NCBI RefSeq assembly: GCF_002368075.1
Contig: NZ_AP018314.1
Span: forward strand, 1,154,514 to 1,218,513
Direction of reading: 5' to 3'
Source: Sphaerospermopsis kisseleviana NIES-73
GTDB taxonomy: Bacteria > Cyanobacteriota > Cyanobacteriia > Cyanobacteriales > Nostocaceae
DNA: 64,000 bases
Shown piece by piece: positions 26,558 to 35,588 of the stretch. Both the position numbers and the translations under genes were made by a program. The notes under the pieces are model-generated. The model had not been told where the DNA came from. It saw only the letters and a program-made list of their open reading frames with translations, and searched no databases. Position 1 is the stretch's first letter, and the number at the start of each line of letters is the position of its first letter.

Positions 26558-26589
26558 TTGACATTAATTATGGTATGATTTACCATAAT
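26558..26589 (+). promoter_or_regulatory. pncB operon promoter overlapped by an NrtR-type operator palindrome
   Basis: ATTATGGTA (26567-26575) and TACCATAAT (26581-26589) are exact 9-bp inverted repeats around TGATT. A TTGACA -35 box lies at 26558-26563 and, with 17-bp spacing, TACCAT at 26581-26586 as the -10 box. The palindrome contains GT-N7-AC, the core known for NrtR operators, and covers the spacer and -10. An nrtR gene lies in the operon, so autoregulated repression is likely. Confidence 0.7.
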
Positions 26590-26620
26590 AAGAGAAGCAC
26601 TCTTAGTAGGACGCTTTCAG

Positions 26621-28030
26621 ATGACAGCTTTTGCAAATGTTGATGATGACAAGTACAGATACCAAAACCCAGAACTGAATCTTTGTCCTGAAAATTATAG
26701 TTTGCTGACAGACCTTTACCAGCTAACAATGGCAGCTTGTTACACAGGTGAAGGAATAGAACAAAAACGAGCCAGCTTTGAATTGTTTGTTAGACGCTTA
26801 CCTGAAGGTTTTGGCTATTTAATAGCGATGGGTTTGGCGCAAGCTTTGGAATATTTAGCTAATTTTCGTTTTAATTCTGCCCAAATTGCTGCTTTACAAA
26901 GAACAGGTATATTTTATCATGCACCTGAGCGTTTTTGGTCATTATTAACAGAGGGTGGTTTTACTGGGGATGTGTGGGCAGTCCCAGAAGGAACTGCTGT
27001 ATTTGCTAATGAGCCATTATTAAGAATTGAAGCGCCTTTATGGCAAGCACAAATAGTAGAAACTTATCTTTTAAATACACTTAATTATCAAACATTAATC
27101 GCTACCAGGGCTGCTAGATTACGTAATATTGCGGGGGAAAAAGCAAAACTCTTAGAATTTGGCACACGCAGAGCTTTTAGTCCTCAAGCTTCTTTATGGG
27201 CTGCAAGGGCAGCTTTAGCAGGTGGTTTAGATGCCACTTCCAATGTGTTAGCAGCATTACAACTAGGTGAAAACCCAACTGGTACAATGGCTCACGCTTT
27301 AGTAATGGCGTTATCAGCTTTAGAAGGAAGTGAACAACAAGCGTTTATAGCTTTTCATCAATATTTTCCGGGTGCGCCTTTATTGATTGATACTTTTGAT
27401 ACTGTTGCTGCTGCTGAAAAGTTAGCTAAAAAGGTAAATAGTGGGGAAATGACATTAACTGGGGTGAGGTTAGATTCTGGTGATTTAGTTAGTTTATCAA
27501 AACAAGTGCGATCGCTCCTACCACAAATTACAATTTTTGCCAGTGGTGACTTAGATGAATGGGAAATACAAAGATTAAAAAATCAAGGTGCAGAAATTGA
27601 TGGTTATGGTTTAGGCACAAAGTTAGTAACAGGTTCTCCTGTAAATGGAGTTTATAAATTAGTAGACATTGATGGTATTCCGGTGATGAAAATGTCTAGC
27701 GGTAAGTTTACTTATCCTGGTAAAAAACAAATTTTTAGGTTTTTGGTTGATGGTAAATTACAATCTGATAGATTAGGTTTATTAGATGAAAATTCTGGGA
27801 AAGAAAAACCTTTGTTAGAGTTAGTGATGAAATCAGGTAAGCAGATAAAACCAACAGAAAATTTACAAACTATTCGAGAAAGAAGCGCATTATCTGTAGC
27901 GAGTTTACCGCAGGAAACAAGAAGTTTAGAAAATCCAATTTCTGTAAAAGTAGAAATTTCGGAAATGCTGCATGAGTTGAAGGAAAAGACTAAGAAACTA
28001 ACCGCAAAGAACGCAAAGGACGCAAAGTAA
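26621..28030 (+). CDS. pncB: Nicotinate phosphoribosyltransferase
   Basis: The 469-residue protein carries the pncB signatures LLTDLYQLTMAACYTGEGIE, FELFVRRLPEGFGYLIAMGL, LEFGTRRAFSPQASLWAARA, LDATSNVLAALQLGENPTGT and GVRLDSGDLVSLSKQVR. It makes nicotinate mononucleotide from nicotinate and PRPP, the salvage entry to NAD. It is the first gene of an operon with nadD (1-bp gap), nrtR and nadE. Its extreme C-terminus, KLTAKNAKDAK, is encoded by a copy of the ACCGCAAAGAACGCAAAGGA intergenic repeat, so the natural stop was probably earlier. Confidence 0.94.
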   Translation: MTAFANVDDDKYRYQNPELNLCPENYSLLTDLYQLTMAACYTGEGIEQKRASFELFVRRLPEGFGYLIAMGLAQALEYLANFRFNSAQIAALQRTGIFYHAPERFWSLLTEGGFTGDVWAVPEGTAVFANEPLLRIEAPLWQAQIVETYLLNTLNYQTLIATRAARLRNIAGEKAKLLEFGTRRAFSPQASLWAARAALAGGLDATSNVLAALQLGENPTGTMAHALVMALSALEGSEQQAFIAFHQYFPGAPLLIDTFDTVAAAEKLAKKVNSGEMTLTGVRLDSGDLVSLSKQVRSLLPQITIFASGDLDEWEIQRLKNQGAEIDGYGLGTKLVTGSPVNGVYKLVDIDGIPVMKMSSGKFTYPGKKQIFRFLVDGKLQSDRLGLLDENSGKEKPLLELVMKSGKQIKPTENLQTIRERSALSVASLPQETRSLENPISVKVEISEMLHELKEKTKKLTAKNAKDAK

Positions 28031-28031
28031 G

Positions 28032-28598
28032 ATGAAAAAGATCGCTTTATTCGGAACAAGTGCTGATCCACCAACTGCGGGACATCAAAAAATTATTAAA
28101 TGGTTATCTCAACATTATGATTGGGTAGCGGTTTGGGCTGCTGATAATCCTTTTAAAGAGCAACAAACTCCTTTACCTCATCGTGCAGCAATGTTGAATT
28201 TGTTAATTACAGATATTCAAGCACCATTAGGTAATATTAGTTTGGAACAAGAATTAAGTAGTTGGCGAACTTTGGAAACATTAGAAAAAGCGAAATTAAG
28301 ATGGGGTAATGATGTCGAATATACCTTAGTAATTGGATCAGATTTAGTTATTCAATTACCAAGATGGTATCATATTGAAGATTTATTAAAACAAGTGAAA
28401 TTGTTGGTGATTCCTCGTCCTGGATATGTAATAGATAATATTAGTTTGGAAAAAATTAGGGAATTAGGAGGAAAAATTGCGATCGCTAGTTTAACAGGTT
28501 TAGATGTTTCCTCTACCGCTTTTCGTCAACAAAAAGACCATCAAACTCTCACACCACCTGTTATAGATTATATTTATCGGGAGAAATTGTACGTTTAA
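28032..28598 (+). CDS. nadD: Nicotinate-nucleotide adenylyltransferase
   Basis: The 188-residue protein begins KKIALFGTSADPPTAGHQKI, containing the GT-x-x-P-P-T-x-GH nucleotidyltransferase loop of NadD. The C-terminal LDVSSTAFRQQ matches the (I)SST-x-(I/F)R ATP-binding motif. It adenylates nicotinate mononucleotide to deamido-NAD. It starts one base after the pncB stop and ends directly at the nrtR start, so translation is probably coupled. Pairing with pncB argues for NadD rather than coaA/panC relatives. Confidence 0.92.
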   Translation: MKKIALFGTSADPPTAGHQKIIKWLSQHYDWVAVWAADNPFKEQQTPLPHRAAMLNLLITDIQAPLGNISLEQELSSWRTLETLEKAKLRWGNDVEYTLVIGSDLVIQLPRWYHIEDLLKQVKLLVIPRPGYVIDNISLEKIRELGGKIAIASLTGLDVSSTAFRQQKDHQTLTPPVIDYIYREKLYV

Positions 28599-29345
28599 AT
28601 GCCACTACGTAACCATAAGAAAATCTCAAATTCCACACTTCAACAAACTTTGGCTGATTTTAAAGTCGGTGTGGATAATGTCATATTTTCTGTAGATACT
28701 ACCAAAAATCGGCTGTTAGTTTTATTAGTAATGCGACAGCAAGAACCATTTTTAAATTCTTGGAGTCTCCCTGGTACTTTAGTTAGACAAGGAGAATCTT
28801 TAGAAGATGCTGCTTATCGCATTATGGCAGAAAAAATAAAGGTTAATAATCTTTATTTAGAACAACTTTATACTTTTGGTGGTCCAAACCGTGACCCCAG
28901 AGAAGAAATTAATAGTTATGGAGTGCGTTATTTATCAGTTAGTTATTTTGCTTTAGTTCGGTTTGAAGAAGCAGAATTAATTGCTGATAAAGTTGCGGGT
29001 ATTGCATGGTATCCCGTTAAACAAATACCTCAGTTAGCATTTGATCATAATGAAATTATCACCTATGGACACAGAAGACTGAAAAATAAATTAGAATATA
29101 GTCCCGTAGCATTTGATGTTTTACCAGAAACCTTTACTTTAAATGACTTATATCAGTTATACACCACAGTTTTAGGGGAAAACTTTTCTGATTATTCAAA
29201 TTTTCGAGCGCGTTTATTGAAACTTGGTTTTTTATTAGATACAGGAATTAAAGTATCAAGAGGTGCAGGTCGTCCCGCGAGTTTATATAAATTTGATGCA
29301 GAAGCTTTTGCACCGTTTAAGGATAAACCTTTAGTTTTTATTTAA
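28599..29345 (+). CDS. nrtR: NrtR, Nudix-related transcriptional regulator of NAD synthesis
   Basis: The 248-residue protein has an N-terminal Nudix fold (about residues 20-145) followed by a winged-helix part (about 165-245). The Nudix box region GTLVRQGESLEDAAYRIMAE lacks the full REXXEE catalytic set, as in the NrtR regulators, which bind ADP-ribose rather than hydrolyse it. Family knowledge: NrtR represses NAD salvage and synthesis genes, and ADP-ribose relieves it. Its place inside pncB-nadD-nadE and the palindrome at the operon promoter support this. The start ATG immediately follows the nadD stop. Confidence 0.9.
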   Translation: MPLRNHKKISNSTLQQTLADFKVGVDNVIFSVDTTKNRLLVLLVMRQQEPFLNSWSLPGTLVRQGESLEDAAYRIMAEKIKVNNLYLEQLYTFGGPNRDPREEINSYGVRYLSVSYFALVRFEEAELIADKVAGIAWYPVKQIPQLAFDHNEIITYGHRRLKNKLEYSPVAFDVLPETFTLNDLYQLYTTVLGENFSDYSNFRARLLKLGFLLDTGIKVSRGAGRPASLYKFDAEAFAPFKDKPLVFI

Positions 29346-29396
29346 ATTAGGTGACAGGTGACAGTTAATAGAGAATAGATAAAAATTAGTTACAAA

Positions 29397-29450
29397 TCAC
29401 CAATTACCAATCACCAATTACCAATTACCAATTACCAATTACCTATTCCC
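29397..29450. repeat. Heptanucleotide repeat, CAATTAC type
   Basis: Seven to eight units of CAATTACCAATTACCAATTA type, with one TCACCAA variant, fill the nrtR-nadE spacer. Confidence 0.85.
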
Positions 29451-29457
29451 TTGTCTT

Positions 29458-31128
29458 ATGAAAATTGCAATTGCCCAACTTAACCCTATTATCGGTGACT
29501 TAACAGGAAACACTCAAAAAATCCTGGAAGTTGCACAACAAGCAGCAGCAAATAATGTCCGTTTATTATTAACACCTGAACTGTCTTTATGTGGTTATCC
29601 ACCCAGGGATTTATTATTAAATCCTAGTTTTGTGAAATCAATGGATATCACATTAAAAAAATTAGCTCAAGATTTACCAGCTAATTTAGCTGTTTTAGTG
29701 GGAACTGTAGTTAAAAATAAAGATGCTCATATTACAGGGGGTAAAACTTTATTTAATAGTATTGCTTTATTAGAAGCAGGAAAAATTAAACAATATTTCT
29801 ACAAGCGACTATTACCAACTTACGATGTATTTGATGAAAATCGCTATTTTGAACCAGGATTGCAAGCTAATTATTTCGCTTTAGATGATATCAATATTGG
29901 TGTGACTATTTGCGAAGATTTATGGAATGATGAGGAATTTTGGGGAAAACGTCATTATGCAGTTAATCCCATTGCTGATTTATCCATTTTAGGTGTAGAT
30001 TTAATTGTCAATTTATCCGCTTCTCCTTATACAGTTGGTAAGCAAAAATTAAGGGAAGCAATGTTAAAACATAGTGCAGCCAATTTTCAACAGTCAATTA
30101 TTTATACTAATCAAGTTGGTGGAAATGATGATTTAATATTTGATGGACGTAGTTTTGCTGTAAATAATCAGGGTGAAATTATTTGTCGTGCTAAAGGTTT
30201 TGAAACAGATTTTTTGACTGTTGAATTTGATGAACAAATGCGCGATTTACAGTTAGATTCTATTTCCCCAGTTGATGAATCTGAAGATCAGGAAATTTGG
30301 CAAGCTTTGGTTTTAGGTGTGCGAGATTATGTGAAAAAATGCCGTTTTTCTCAAGTTGTTTTAGGTTTAAGTGGTGGTATTGATTCCGCTTTAGTTGCTG
30401 CTATTGCGACAACTGCATTAGGTAAAGAAAATGTTTTAGGTGTATTAATGCCTTCTCCTTATAGTTCTGAACATTCTGTGAGTGATGCTTTAAAGTTAGG
30501 GGAAAATTTAGGAATTAAAACTCAAATTTTACCTATTGGGGAATTAATGCAAAGTTTTGATCATACTTTAGCTGATTTATTCACAGGTACAGAATTTGGT
30601 ATTGCTGAGGAAAATATTCAATCTCGCATTCGTGGTACTTTGTTAATGGGGATATCTAATAAATTTGGACATCTGCTTTTATCTACTGGTAATAAATCAG
30701 AAATGGCTGTAGGTTATTGTACACTTTATGGTGATATGAATGGTGGTTTAGCGGTAATTGCAGATGTGCCAAAAACCCGTGTTTATTCTATTTGTAATTG
30801 GTTAAATACCCATCATCAAAAAGAAATTATTCCTCAACATATTATCACAAAAGCACCAAGTGCAGAGTTAAAACCTGGTCAAGTTGATCAAGATTCTTTA
30901 CCAGCTTATGACATTTTAGATGATATTTTAGAACGGTTGATTAATAAACATCAATCAGCAGGGGAAATAGTTAATGCAGGTCATGATCAAGTAATAGTAA
31001 ATAGGGTGTTAAAACTGGTTTCTATTGCGGAATTTAAACGCCGTCAAGCAGCACCAGGATTGAAAATTACAGATCGTGCTTTTGGTACTGGTTGGAGAAT
31101 GCCTATTGCTGCTAATAAAAATGGGTAA
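29458..31128 (+). CDS. nadE: Glutamine-dependent NAD+ synthetase
   Basis: The 556-residue protein has an N-terminal nitrilase-type glutaminase domain (about 1-265): LLTPELSLCGYPPRDLLLNP with Glu, YKRLLPTYDVFDENRYF with Lys, and IGVTICEDLWNDEEFW with the nucleophile Cys. The C-terminal synthetase domain has the P-loop VLGLSGGIDSALVAAIATTA, and LLSTGNKSEMAVGYCTLYGD. It amidates deamido-NAD using glutamine. It ends the NAD operon; a tandem repeat separates it from nrtR, so it may also have its own promoter. Confidence 0.95.
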   Translation: MKIAIAQLNPIIGDLTGNTQKILEVAQQAAANNVRLLLTPELSLCGYPPRDLLLNPSFVKSMDITLKKLAQDLPANLAVLVGTVVKNKDAHITGGKTLFNSIALLEAGKIKQYFYKRLLPTYDVFDENRYFEPGLQANYFALDDINIGVTICEDLWNDEEFWGKRHYAVNPIADLSILGVDLIVNLSASPYTVGKQKLREAMLKHSAANFQQSIIYTNQVGGNDDLIFDGRSFAVNNQGEIICRAKGFETDFLTVEFDEQMRDLQLDSISPVDESEDQEIWQALVLGVRDYVKKCRFSQVVLGLSGGIDSALVAAIATTALGKENVLGVLMPSPYSSEHSVSDALKLGENLGIKTQILPIGELMQSFDHTLADLFTGTEFGIAEENIQSRIRGTLLMGISNKFGHLLLSTGNKSEMAVGYCTLYGDMNGGLAVIADVPKTRVYSICNWLNTHHQKEIIPQHIITKAPSAELKPGQVDQDSLPAYDILDDILERLINKHQSAGEIVNAGHDQVIVNRVLKLVSIAEFKRRQAAPGLKITDRAFGTGWRMPIAANKNG

Positions 31129-31147
31129 ATACTCATTGATGTGACAC

Positions 31148-31175
31148 ATAGTCCGTAGACTGATAGTCCATAGAC
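31148..31175 (+). promoter_or_regulatory. Tandem C-box operator for the R-M control protein
   Basis: Two 13-bp direct repeats, ATAGTCCGTAGAC (31148-31160) and ATAGTCCATAGAC (31163-31175), are separated by TG. Each is itself near-palindromic (AGTC-N4-GAC), and the junction reads GACT-GAT-AGTC at 31158-31168, the classic C-box layout. It ends 15 bp before the C-protein ATG. Confidence 0.75.
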
Positions 31176-31190
31176 ATTGAAAATTGTCTG

Positions 31191-31436
31191 ATGGATAAAT
31201 CAAAACAAAAGATTCTTAATGCTTTAGGTTATCTAGTCAGACAACGCAGAACAGAGTTAGGAATTTCTCAAGAAGAGTTAGGACTACGTGCTAACTTAGA
31301 CCGCACATACATTTCTGGTGTAGAACGTGGAGTGAGAAACCCTTCTTTAACTGCGCTTGTTAGTCTTGCAGATGGCTTAGGTATTAGTGTTTCTGTTCTT
31401 CTGCAAAATCTGGAAATTGAAGCTGATAAAAGATAA
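31191..31436 (+). CDS. XRE-family control (C) protein of a type II restriction-modification system
   Basis: Eighty-one residues, almost all an HTH_3 domain: LGYLVRQRRTELGISQEELG, LRANLDRTYISGVERGVRNP, SLTALVSLADGLGISVSVLL. Size and sequence match C proteins, which first activate and then repress their own and the endonuclease gene. The endonuclease-like gene starts 7 bp after the stop. The paired palindromic boxes directly upstream strengthen the assignment. A generic phage-type repressor is possible but less likely. Confidence 0.85.
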   Translation: MDKSKQKILNALGYLVRQRRTELGISQEELGLRANLDRTYISGVERGVRNPSLTALVSLADGLGISVSVLLQNLEIEADKR

Positions 31437-31442
31437 AATAAA

Positions 31443-32183
31443 GTGACAAACCAAAGAAATTTAGTAGAAACTATTCAAGCTCAATTCAGACAAAACTCAA
31501 CTCAGTTAAAAGTTTTTAATCTTCTATCAGACCAAAAATGGCATTGTCGAGAATGTGAAGGTAAAAATATAGGATCAACTCAATATGCAGGTGGTGGAGG
31601 TATTCAAGGGTTACAAAGGGGTACAAGAAGTCGTCCTGGTTTAGTAATTGAAACAGAAAAGAATTACTGCTTAACTTGTCAACAAATACGCTTAGGAGAT
31701 CGCTGGACAGGAGAAATAAAATCAGCTAATTCAGCTGCTAATATTCCTGCTTCGTTAGTTAAGAAAATTCTCGAAGTTTATTCATATACAGATGTCATAG
31801 AACAAAGACAAAGAGAAAAACATGAGTTAGTAATTGACCATCGTTTTCCTATGGAACGTTGGGGAGAAAGTGAAGCTCCACATTTAACATCTATGAGTGA
31901 AGAAGAAATTAGAAAAAAGTTTCAATTACTCAAAAAAGATGCTTCTGGAAATCACAATCTTTTAAAATCGAGAAGTTGTGAACGCTGTATTAAAACTGGT
32001 AAACGCGGTACACCTTTTGGGATTAAATTCTGGTATCAAGCAAGTGAAGATTGGCCTTCCCAACATCAACGAGGTGATAAAGCTGAGGAAGGTTGTATTG
32101 GTTGTGGGTGGTATGATTTTGAAACTTGGCGTAATGCACTTAACCAAAAACTATCTCAGATTGCTCACAATGAAGGAATTTAA
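31443..32183 (+). CDS. Type II restriction endonuclease, HNH type with zinc knuckles
   Basis: The 246-residue protein starts at GTG 31443. It holds four CxxC pairs (WHCREC, YCLTC, SCERC, GCIGC), enough for two zinc sites. An HNH-like core follows ELVIDHRFPMERWGESEAPH with NHNLLKSRSCERCIKTGKRG. The place between a C protein and a cytosine methyltransferase makes it the cognate endonuclease. Recognition sequence is unknown. Its 3' end overlaps the convergent methyltransferase by 44 bp. Confidence 0.8.
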   Translation: MTNQRNLVETIQAQFRQNSTQLKVFNLLSDQKWHCRECEGKNIGSTQYAGGGGIQGLQRGTRSRPGLVIETEKNYCLTCQQIRLGDRWTGEIKSANSAANIPASLVKKILEVYSYTDVIEQRQREKHELVIDHRFPMERWGESEAPHLTSMSEEEIRKKFQLLKKDASGNHNLLKSRSCERCIKTGKRGTPFGIKFWYQASEDWPSQHQRGDKAEEGCIGCGWYDFETWRNALNQKLSQIAHNEGI

Positions 32184-33396
32184 CAGGTTTTTTGGTGTTA
32201 CTTGCAATATCATTCAAGTAAGGAATCAGAGCATAACCAATACATTCTGCTAAACGTGGTGGAACAGCATTACCAATTTGCCACATAGCTTTTTTCATAG
32301 TACCTTCAAAAATAAATGAATCAGGAAATGTTTGTAATCTGGCCATTTCTCTAGCGGAAATCACACGGTTTAAATAAGGGTGAATATGTGTACCACCATG
32401 ATTTTCTTTTACAGTCATACTCGGTTTACCAGGATATTGTCTTTTGAAAGCATCAGCATATTTTTCATATAAAGAACCACCAGGAGGAACTTTTGCTAAA
32501 CGTTCCATGTATTCCTGTGAATGTTTAGTCCACTCGTGATTAATTTCTGGTATGGGAGTATATGCTGGTAAATCAGAAATTGCTGATTCTATAGGTTTAT
32601 ATTCTTCTGGTTTTAATTGTGCTTGAGGATAGGGATTTGGCATTCCAAATCTATTAGCAATAAAAATTGCTCTTGGTCTAATTTGTGGTACTCCATAAGC
32701 AGCAGATTCGAGAATTGCTACAGAAATATTAGGATAGCCAATAGACTCAAAAGCTTCAAAAATTGCTGTTTTTACATCCCCTTTTTGAATTGTTAAAATA
32801 CCCGGCACATTTTCCATAACTACGTACCAAGGGCGTATTTCGGAAACAACACGCACAAATTCATAAAATAATCTATTTCTAGGATCTTTAGGATCACGTT
32901 TTCCTGCTACTGAAAATCCTTGACATGGTGGACCACCAACCACAATATTAATTTCAGATGAATCTATTTTTTGCAGCCATTTTTGGGGAGAAAATTTTTC
33001 AATATCTCCACAGAAATGATGACAGTTGGGGAAATTTATTTGATGAGTTGCAGAAGCAATGGGACTAATTTCTACACTAGCTAATGGTGTAAATCCTGCT
33101 TGGAATAACCCTTGGGTAATTCCTCCAGCACCACAAAAAAGATCCACAAAATTATATTGAGAGAATGGAATTTGTGGGGTATTAACATCAATAAATATTT
33201 TGTATGGATCAGAATTATCTTGATCTAGTTGACGCTGAATACGCTCATAACGTCCTAACTTCGGTTTTTTTTGTTTTTTGTTAAGATGACCCTTATCCTC
33301 GTTAGATAAAAAAGAAAGTTGTGTTCCTTGCATTGAATAATTTATATAAAGTTTATCTTTATTGTGATATATAATCTCCAATAAATCAAGCTTCAT
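32140..33396 (-). CDS. DNA (cytosine-5-)-methyltransferase of the type II R-M system
   Basis: The 418-residue protein has the m5C motifs in order: I FVDLFCGAGGITQGLFQAGF; IV GGPPCQGFSVAGKRDPKDPR with catalytic Cys; VI MENVPGIL; VIII region near IRPRAIFIANR; IX and X SAREMARLQTFPDSF and QIGNAVPPRLAECIG. The target recognition region is between VIII and IX (about 255-345). It would protect host DNA from the adjacent endonuclease. The start may be the internal MQGTQLSFLS at 33333. It is convergent with the endonuclease gene. Confidence 0.93.
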   Translation of the reverse strand: MKLDLLEIIYHNKDKLYINYSMQGTQLSFLSNEDKGHLNKKQKKPKLGRYERIQRQLDQDNSDPYKIFIDVNTPQIPFSQYNFVDLFCGAGGITQGLFQAGFTPLASVEISPIASATHQINFPNCHHFCGDIEKFSPQKWLQKIDSSEINIVVGGPPCQGFSVAGKRDPKDPRNRLFYEFVRVVSEIRPWYVVMENVPGILTIQKGDVKTAIFEAFESIGYPNISVAILESAAYGVPQIRPRAIFIANRFGMPNPYPQAQLKPEEYKPIESAISDLPAYTPIPEINHEWTKHSQEYMERLAKVPPGGSLYEKYADAFKRQYPGKPSMTVKENHGGTHIHPYLNRVISAREMARLQTFPDSFIFEGTMKKAMWQIGNAVPPRLAECIGYALIPYLNDIASNTKKPVKFLHCEQSEIVFG

Positions 33397-33498
33397 ACAA
33401 AATATCTTTTAAAGCTTCTTTCCTTTGTGTCCTTTGCGTTCTTTGCGGTTAATTTTTCTGTGATGTGTGTGTAGGCCAAATCACTAACAAATTACAAA

Positions 33499-34692
33499 TT
33501 ACACCTTTTCCTTTTGAGGTGTAGCAATACCCCGCTTCACTAAACCAGCTTCCAATTCTTCAATAAAATGCACATCTTCTTTTAATAAAGGTTGCTGATA
33601 ACTCGCTTTTGGTTGCTTTTCTAAAAAACTAAATGCTTGTCTAAATTGTTGAGGAGTAGCTTTAATAGGTGCATCAAAATGACAAGAAATAATTTGTTGA
33701 AAATCCCAATTTGCAATTTGATCAGCCCATTCTATTACTTCTCTTCCTCCTTGAGGAAGGATGAGAATTTGTAAAATTGGGGCGACAAAAGGACGACCAT
33801 TACCAGATAATGCAGTAAAGGTATCTTGCCAATTTTCATCCCATTTAAAGGGGAAAAAACCAAAGTATGCTTGATGTGAACGATCAGGGGATTTTTTGGC
33901 ATCTTTCCACATTTCCCCAAGTTGAGAAATTTTGACTGCACTGGGACGAAAATAAATTGCAAATAAAGCTATTCTTTGCCAACCACGACGACGGTTATGA
34001 GCATTATCTATCATTTTTTGCTGGGCGTTGTCTCTAGCATGAAATAGTAAGGGATAGGGATCTATTTGTAAAATTTCCGGTGGTTCTTCAGAAATAGAAA
34101 GTATGGTATCTGTTAATAATAAAGTGCGAGATGGTTTGTGTAATAATGCAACTTCTTGGAAAGAACCTTTACCTAAATTGATATCTAAAATTTTATATTC
34201 AAATTCATTACCAAAGGGGTTGTTTTGATGATTTATTGATAAAAATAATGTCCGTTTTTGAGGAAAACCTAACCAACTGAGGGGAAGATTAAAAGGAATA
34301 CTCCATTGATGGGGAGCAACATAAACTAAAGCCTGGGGAAATTTTCTGGCAAAAGGACCGACAAATATTTTATGTTCTAAACCGGAACTGGTAGGTAAAA
34401 TTATATATTTTACTTCCCCATGTTTTTGTTCCAATTCTTTTACTAAATTGATACATTCTGGGGTAGGTGCTACAGGTGCATAAACTAAAAGTCCGCCTTC
34501 CTGTAGCTTAATTATGGTCATTCTAACTGGTACAACTGTATACAGAATGCCCTGTAATTGATCAAATATCCATAGGCTATCTTTGATAATTTCTCGGCAT
34601 AGAGTCTTTCTTTTTCCGTAGGGATACAGAGGTAAAATAGGCCAAAAAGACCATGACAAATTTTGCTGATTTTCTATTCCCTGAGTATTCAT
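33499..34692 (-). CDS. DUF4336 domain protein
   Basis: The 397-residue soluble protein matches a conserved cyanobacterial/plant family, with LSWSFWPILPLYPYGKRKTL at the N-terminus, then PVRMTIIKLQEGGLLVYAPV, GEVKYIILPTSSGLEHKIFV and a late ISCHFDAPI. The layout recalls a degenerate metallo-beta-lactamase-like fold, but the HxHxDH metal motif is missing. Function unknown. It is monocistronic; a CTTTGCGTTCTTTGCGG repeat lies between it and the methyltransferase gene. Confidence 0.78.
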   Translation of the reverse strand: MNTQGIENQQNLSWSFWPILPLYPYGKRKTLCREIIKDSLWIFDQLQGILYTVVPVRMTIIKLQEGGLLVYAPVAPTPECINLVKELEQKHGEVKYIILPTSSGLEHKIFVGPFARKFPQALVYVAPHQWSIPFNLPLSWLGFPQKRTLFLSINHQNNPFGNEFEYKILDINLGKGSFQEVALLHKPSRTLLLTDTILSISEEPPEILQIDPYPLLFHARDNAQQKMIDNAHNRRRGWQRIALFAIYFRPSAVKISQLGEMWKDAKKSPDRSHQAYFGFFPFKWDENWQDTFTALSGNGRPFVAPILQILILPQGGREVIEWADQIANWDFQQIISCHFDAPIKATPQQFRQAFSFLEKQPKASYQQPLLKEDVHFIEELEAGLVKRGIATPQKEKV

Positions 34693-34794
34693 AATTTTGG
34701 TAATTCACCAGAGTCTATTTCTTATTTTTAGCATTGGTTAGAGTTCAGCAATCATTTAATTTGTCAAGGAATTTTTTTCTGCTACCTACTAATA

Positions 34795-35481
34795 TTAACC
34801 TCCGATCTCTCTGAGCATATTTTCTACTCTGTTTGCACCTTCTGCATCATTACTGCTGCGATATAAACTAAGAGCTTGTCTTAAAGCATTGCTGGCCTGT
34901 TGAGTTTGTCTACGTTGTTTGAACATTGAACCCATCAATTCATAAGTACGTGGATTGTTACGGTTTAATTTAATTGCTTCTTCAAAAGCCCACATCGCTG
35001 AGGTATAATCACCTAAAGCAGTTTGTGTGACACCTAACCCTAAATAAGCATTAAAATTGCTACGGTTTAGCTGGATGGATCGACGATAAGCTTCTTTTGC
35101 TCCGTTGGTGTCTCCTAAATTACCTTTGATATAACCTACAGCGTAATAAAAGTCACTATTATTCCCATCTAGGGCGATCGCACGACGATAAGCAGTTAAA
35201 GCTAACTGAAAATTACCTTGTTGAGCATATAAGAACCCAATTCCAGAATGAATTCTCGCATTGCTGGGAGCTAATTTTGCTGCTTCCTGATAGACAGCGA
35301 TCGCCCCATTATAATCCCCCGCATCGACTAATCTCCGCCCTTCCTCTAATAATTCCCTTAACCGTGGGTTACTTGCTTGGGCAACTAATACCTCTGTACT
35401 TTCAGCCACTACAGGAATTGCAGTTACAAAACTTCCTAATAATAGAACAGCCACCAAAAATGATGTTTGTTTGTATACCAT
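34795..35481 (-). CDS. Exported tetratricopeptide-repeat protein
   Basis: The 228-residue protein has a signal peptide (about 1-26) followed by four to five TPR units. Typical repeat text is GDYNGAIAVYQEAAKLAPSN, GNFQLALTAYRRAIALDGNN, GDTNGAKEAYRRSIQLNRSN and GDYTSAMWAFEEAIKLNRNN. TPRs mediate protein contacts; export suggests a periplasmic or thylakoid-lumen role. No partner gene is adjacent. Confidence 0.85.
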   Translation of the reverse strand: MVYKQTSFLVAVLLLGSFVTAIPVVAESTEVLVAQASNPRLRELLEEGRRLVDAGDYNGAIAVYQEAAKLAPSNARIHSGIGFLYAQQGNFQLALTAYRRAIALDGNNSDFYYAVGYIKGNLGDTNGAKEAYRRSIQLNRSNFNAYLGLGVTQTALGDYTSAMWAFEEAIKLNRNNPRTYELMGSMFKQRRQTQQASNALRQALSLYRSSNDAEGANRVENMLREIGG

Positions 35482-35588
35482 AAAGATCCTTAAATTTTAG
35501 TGAAGTTTTTGTTTGTACATTAAAACAAAAATATTTAGTTTTGAAAACTGTATTTATTCACATTAACAAAATCTTCTAAAATTGGTAA

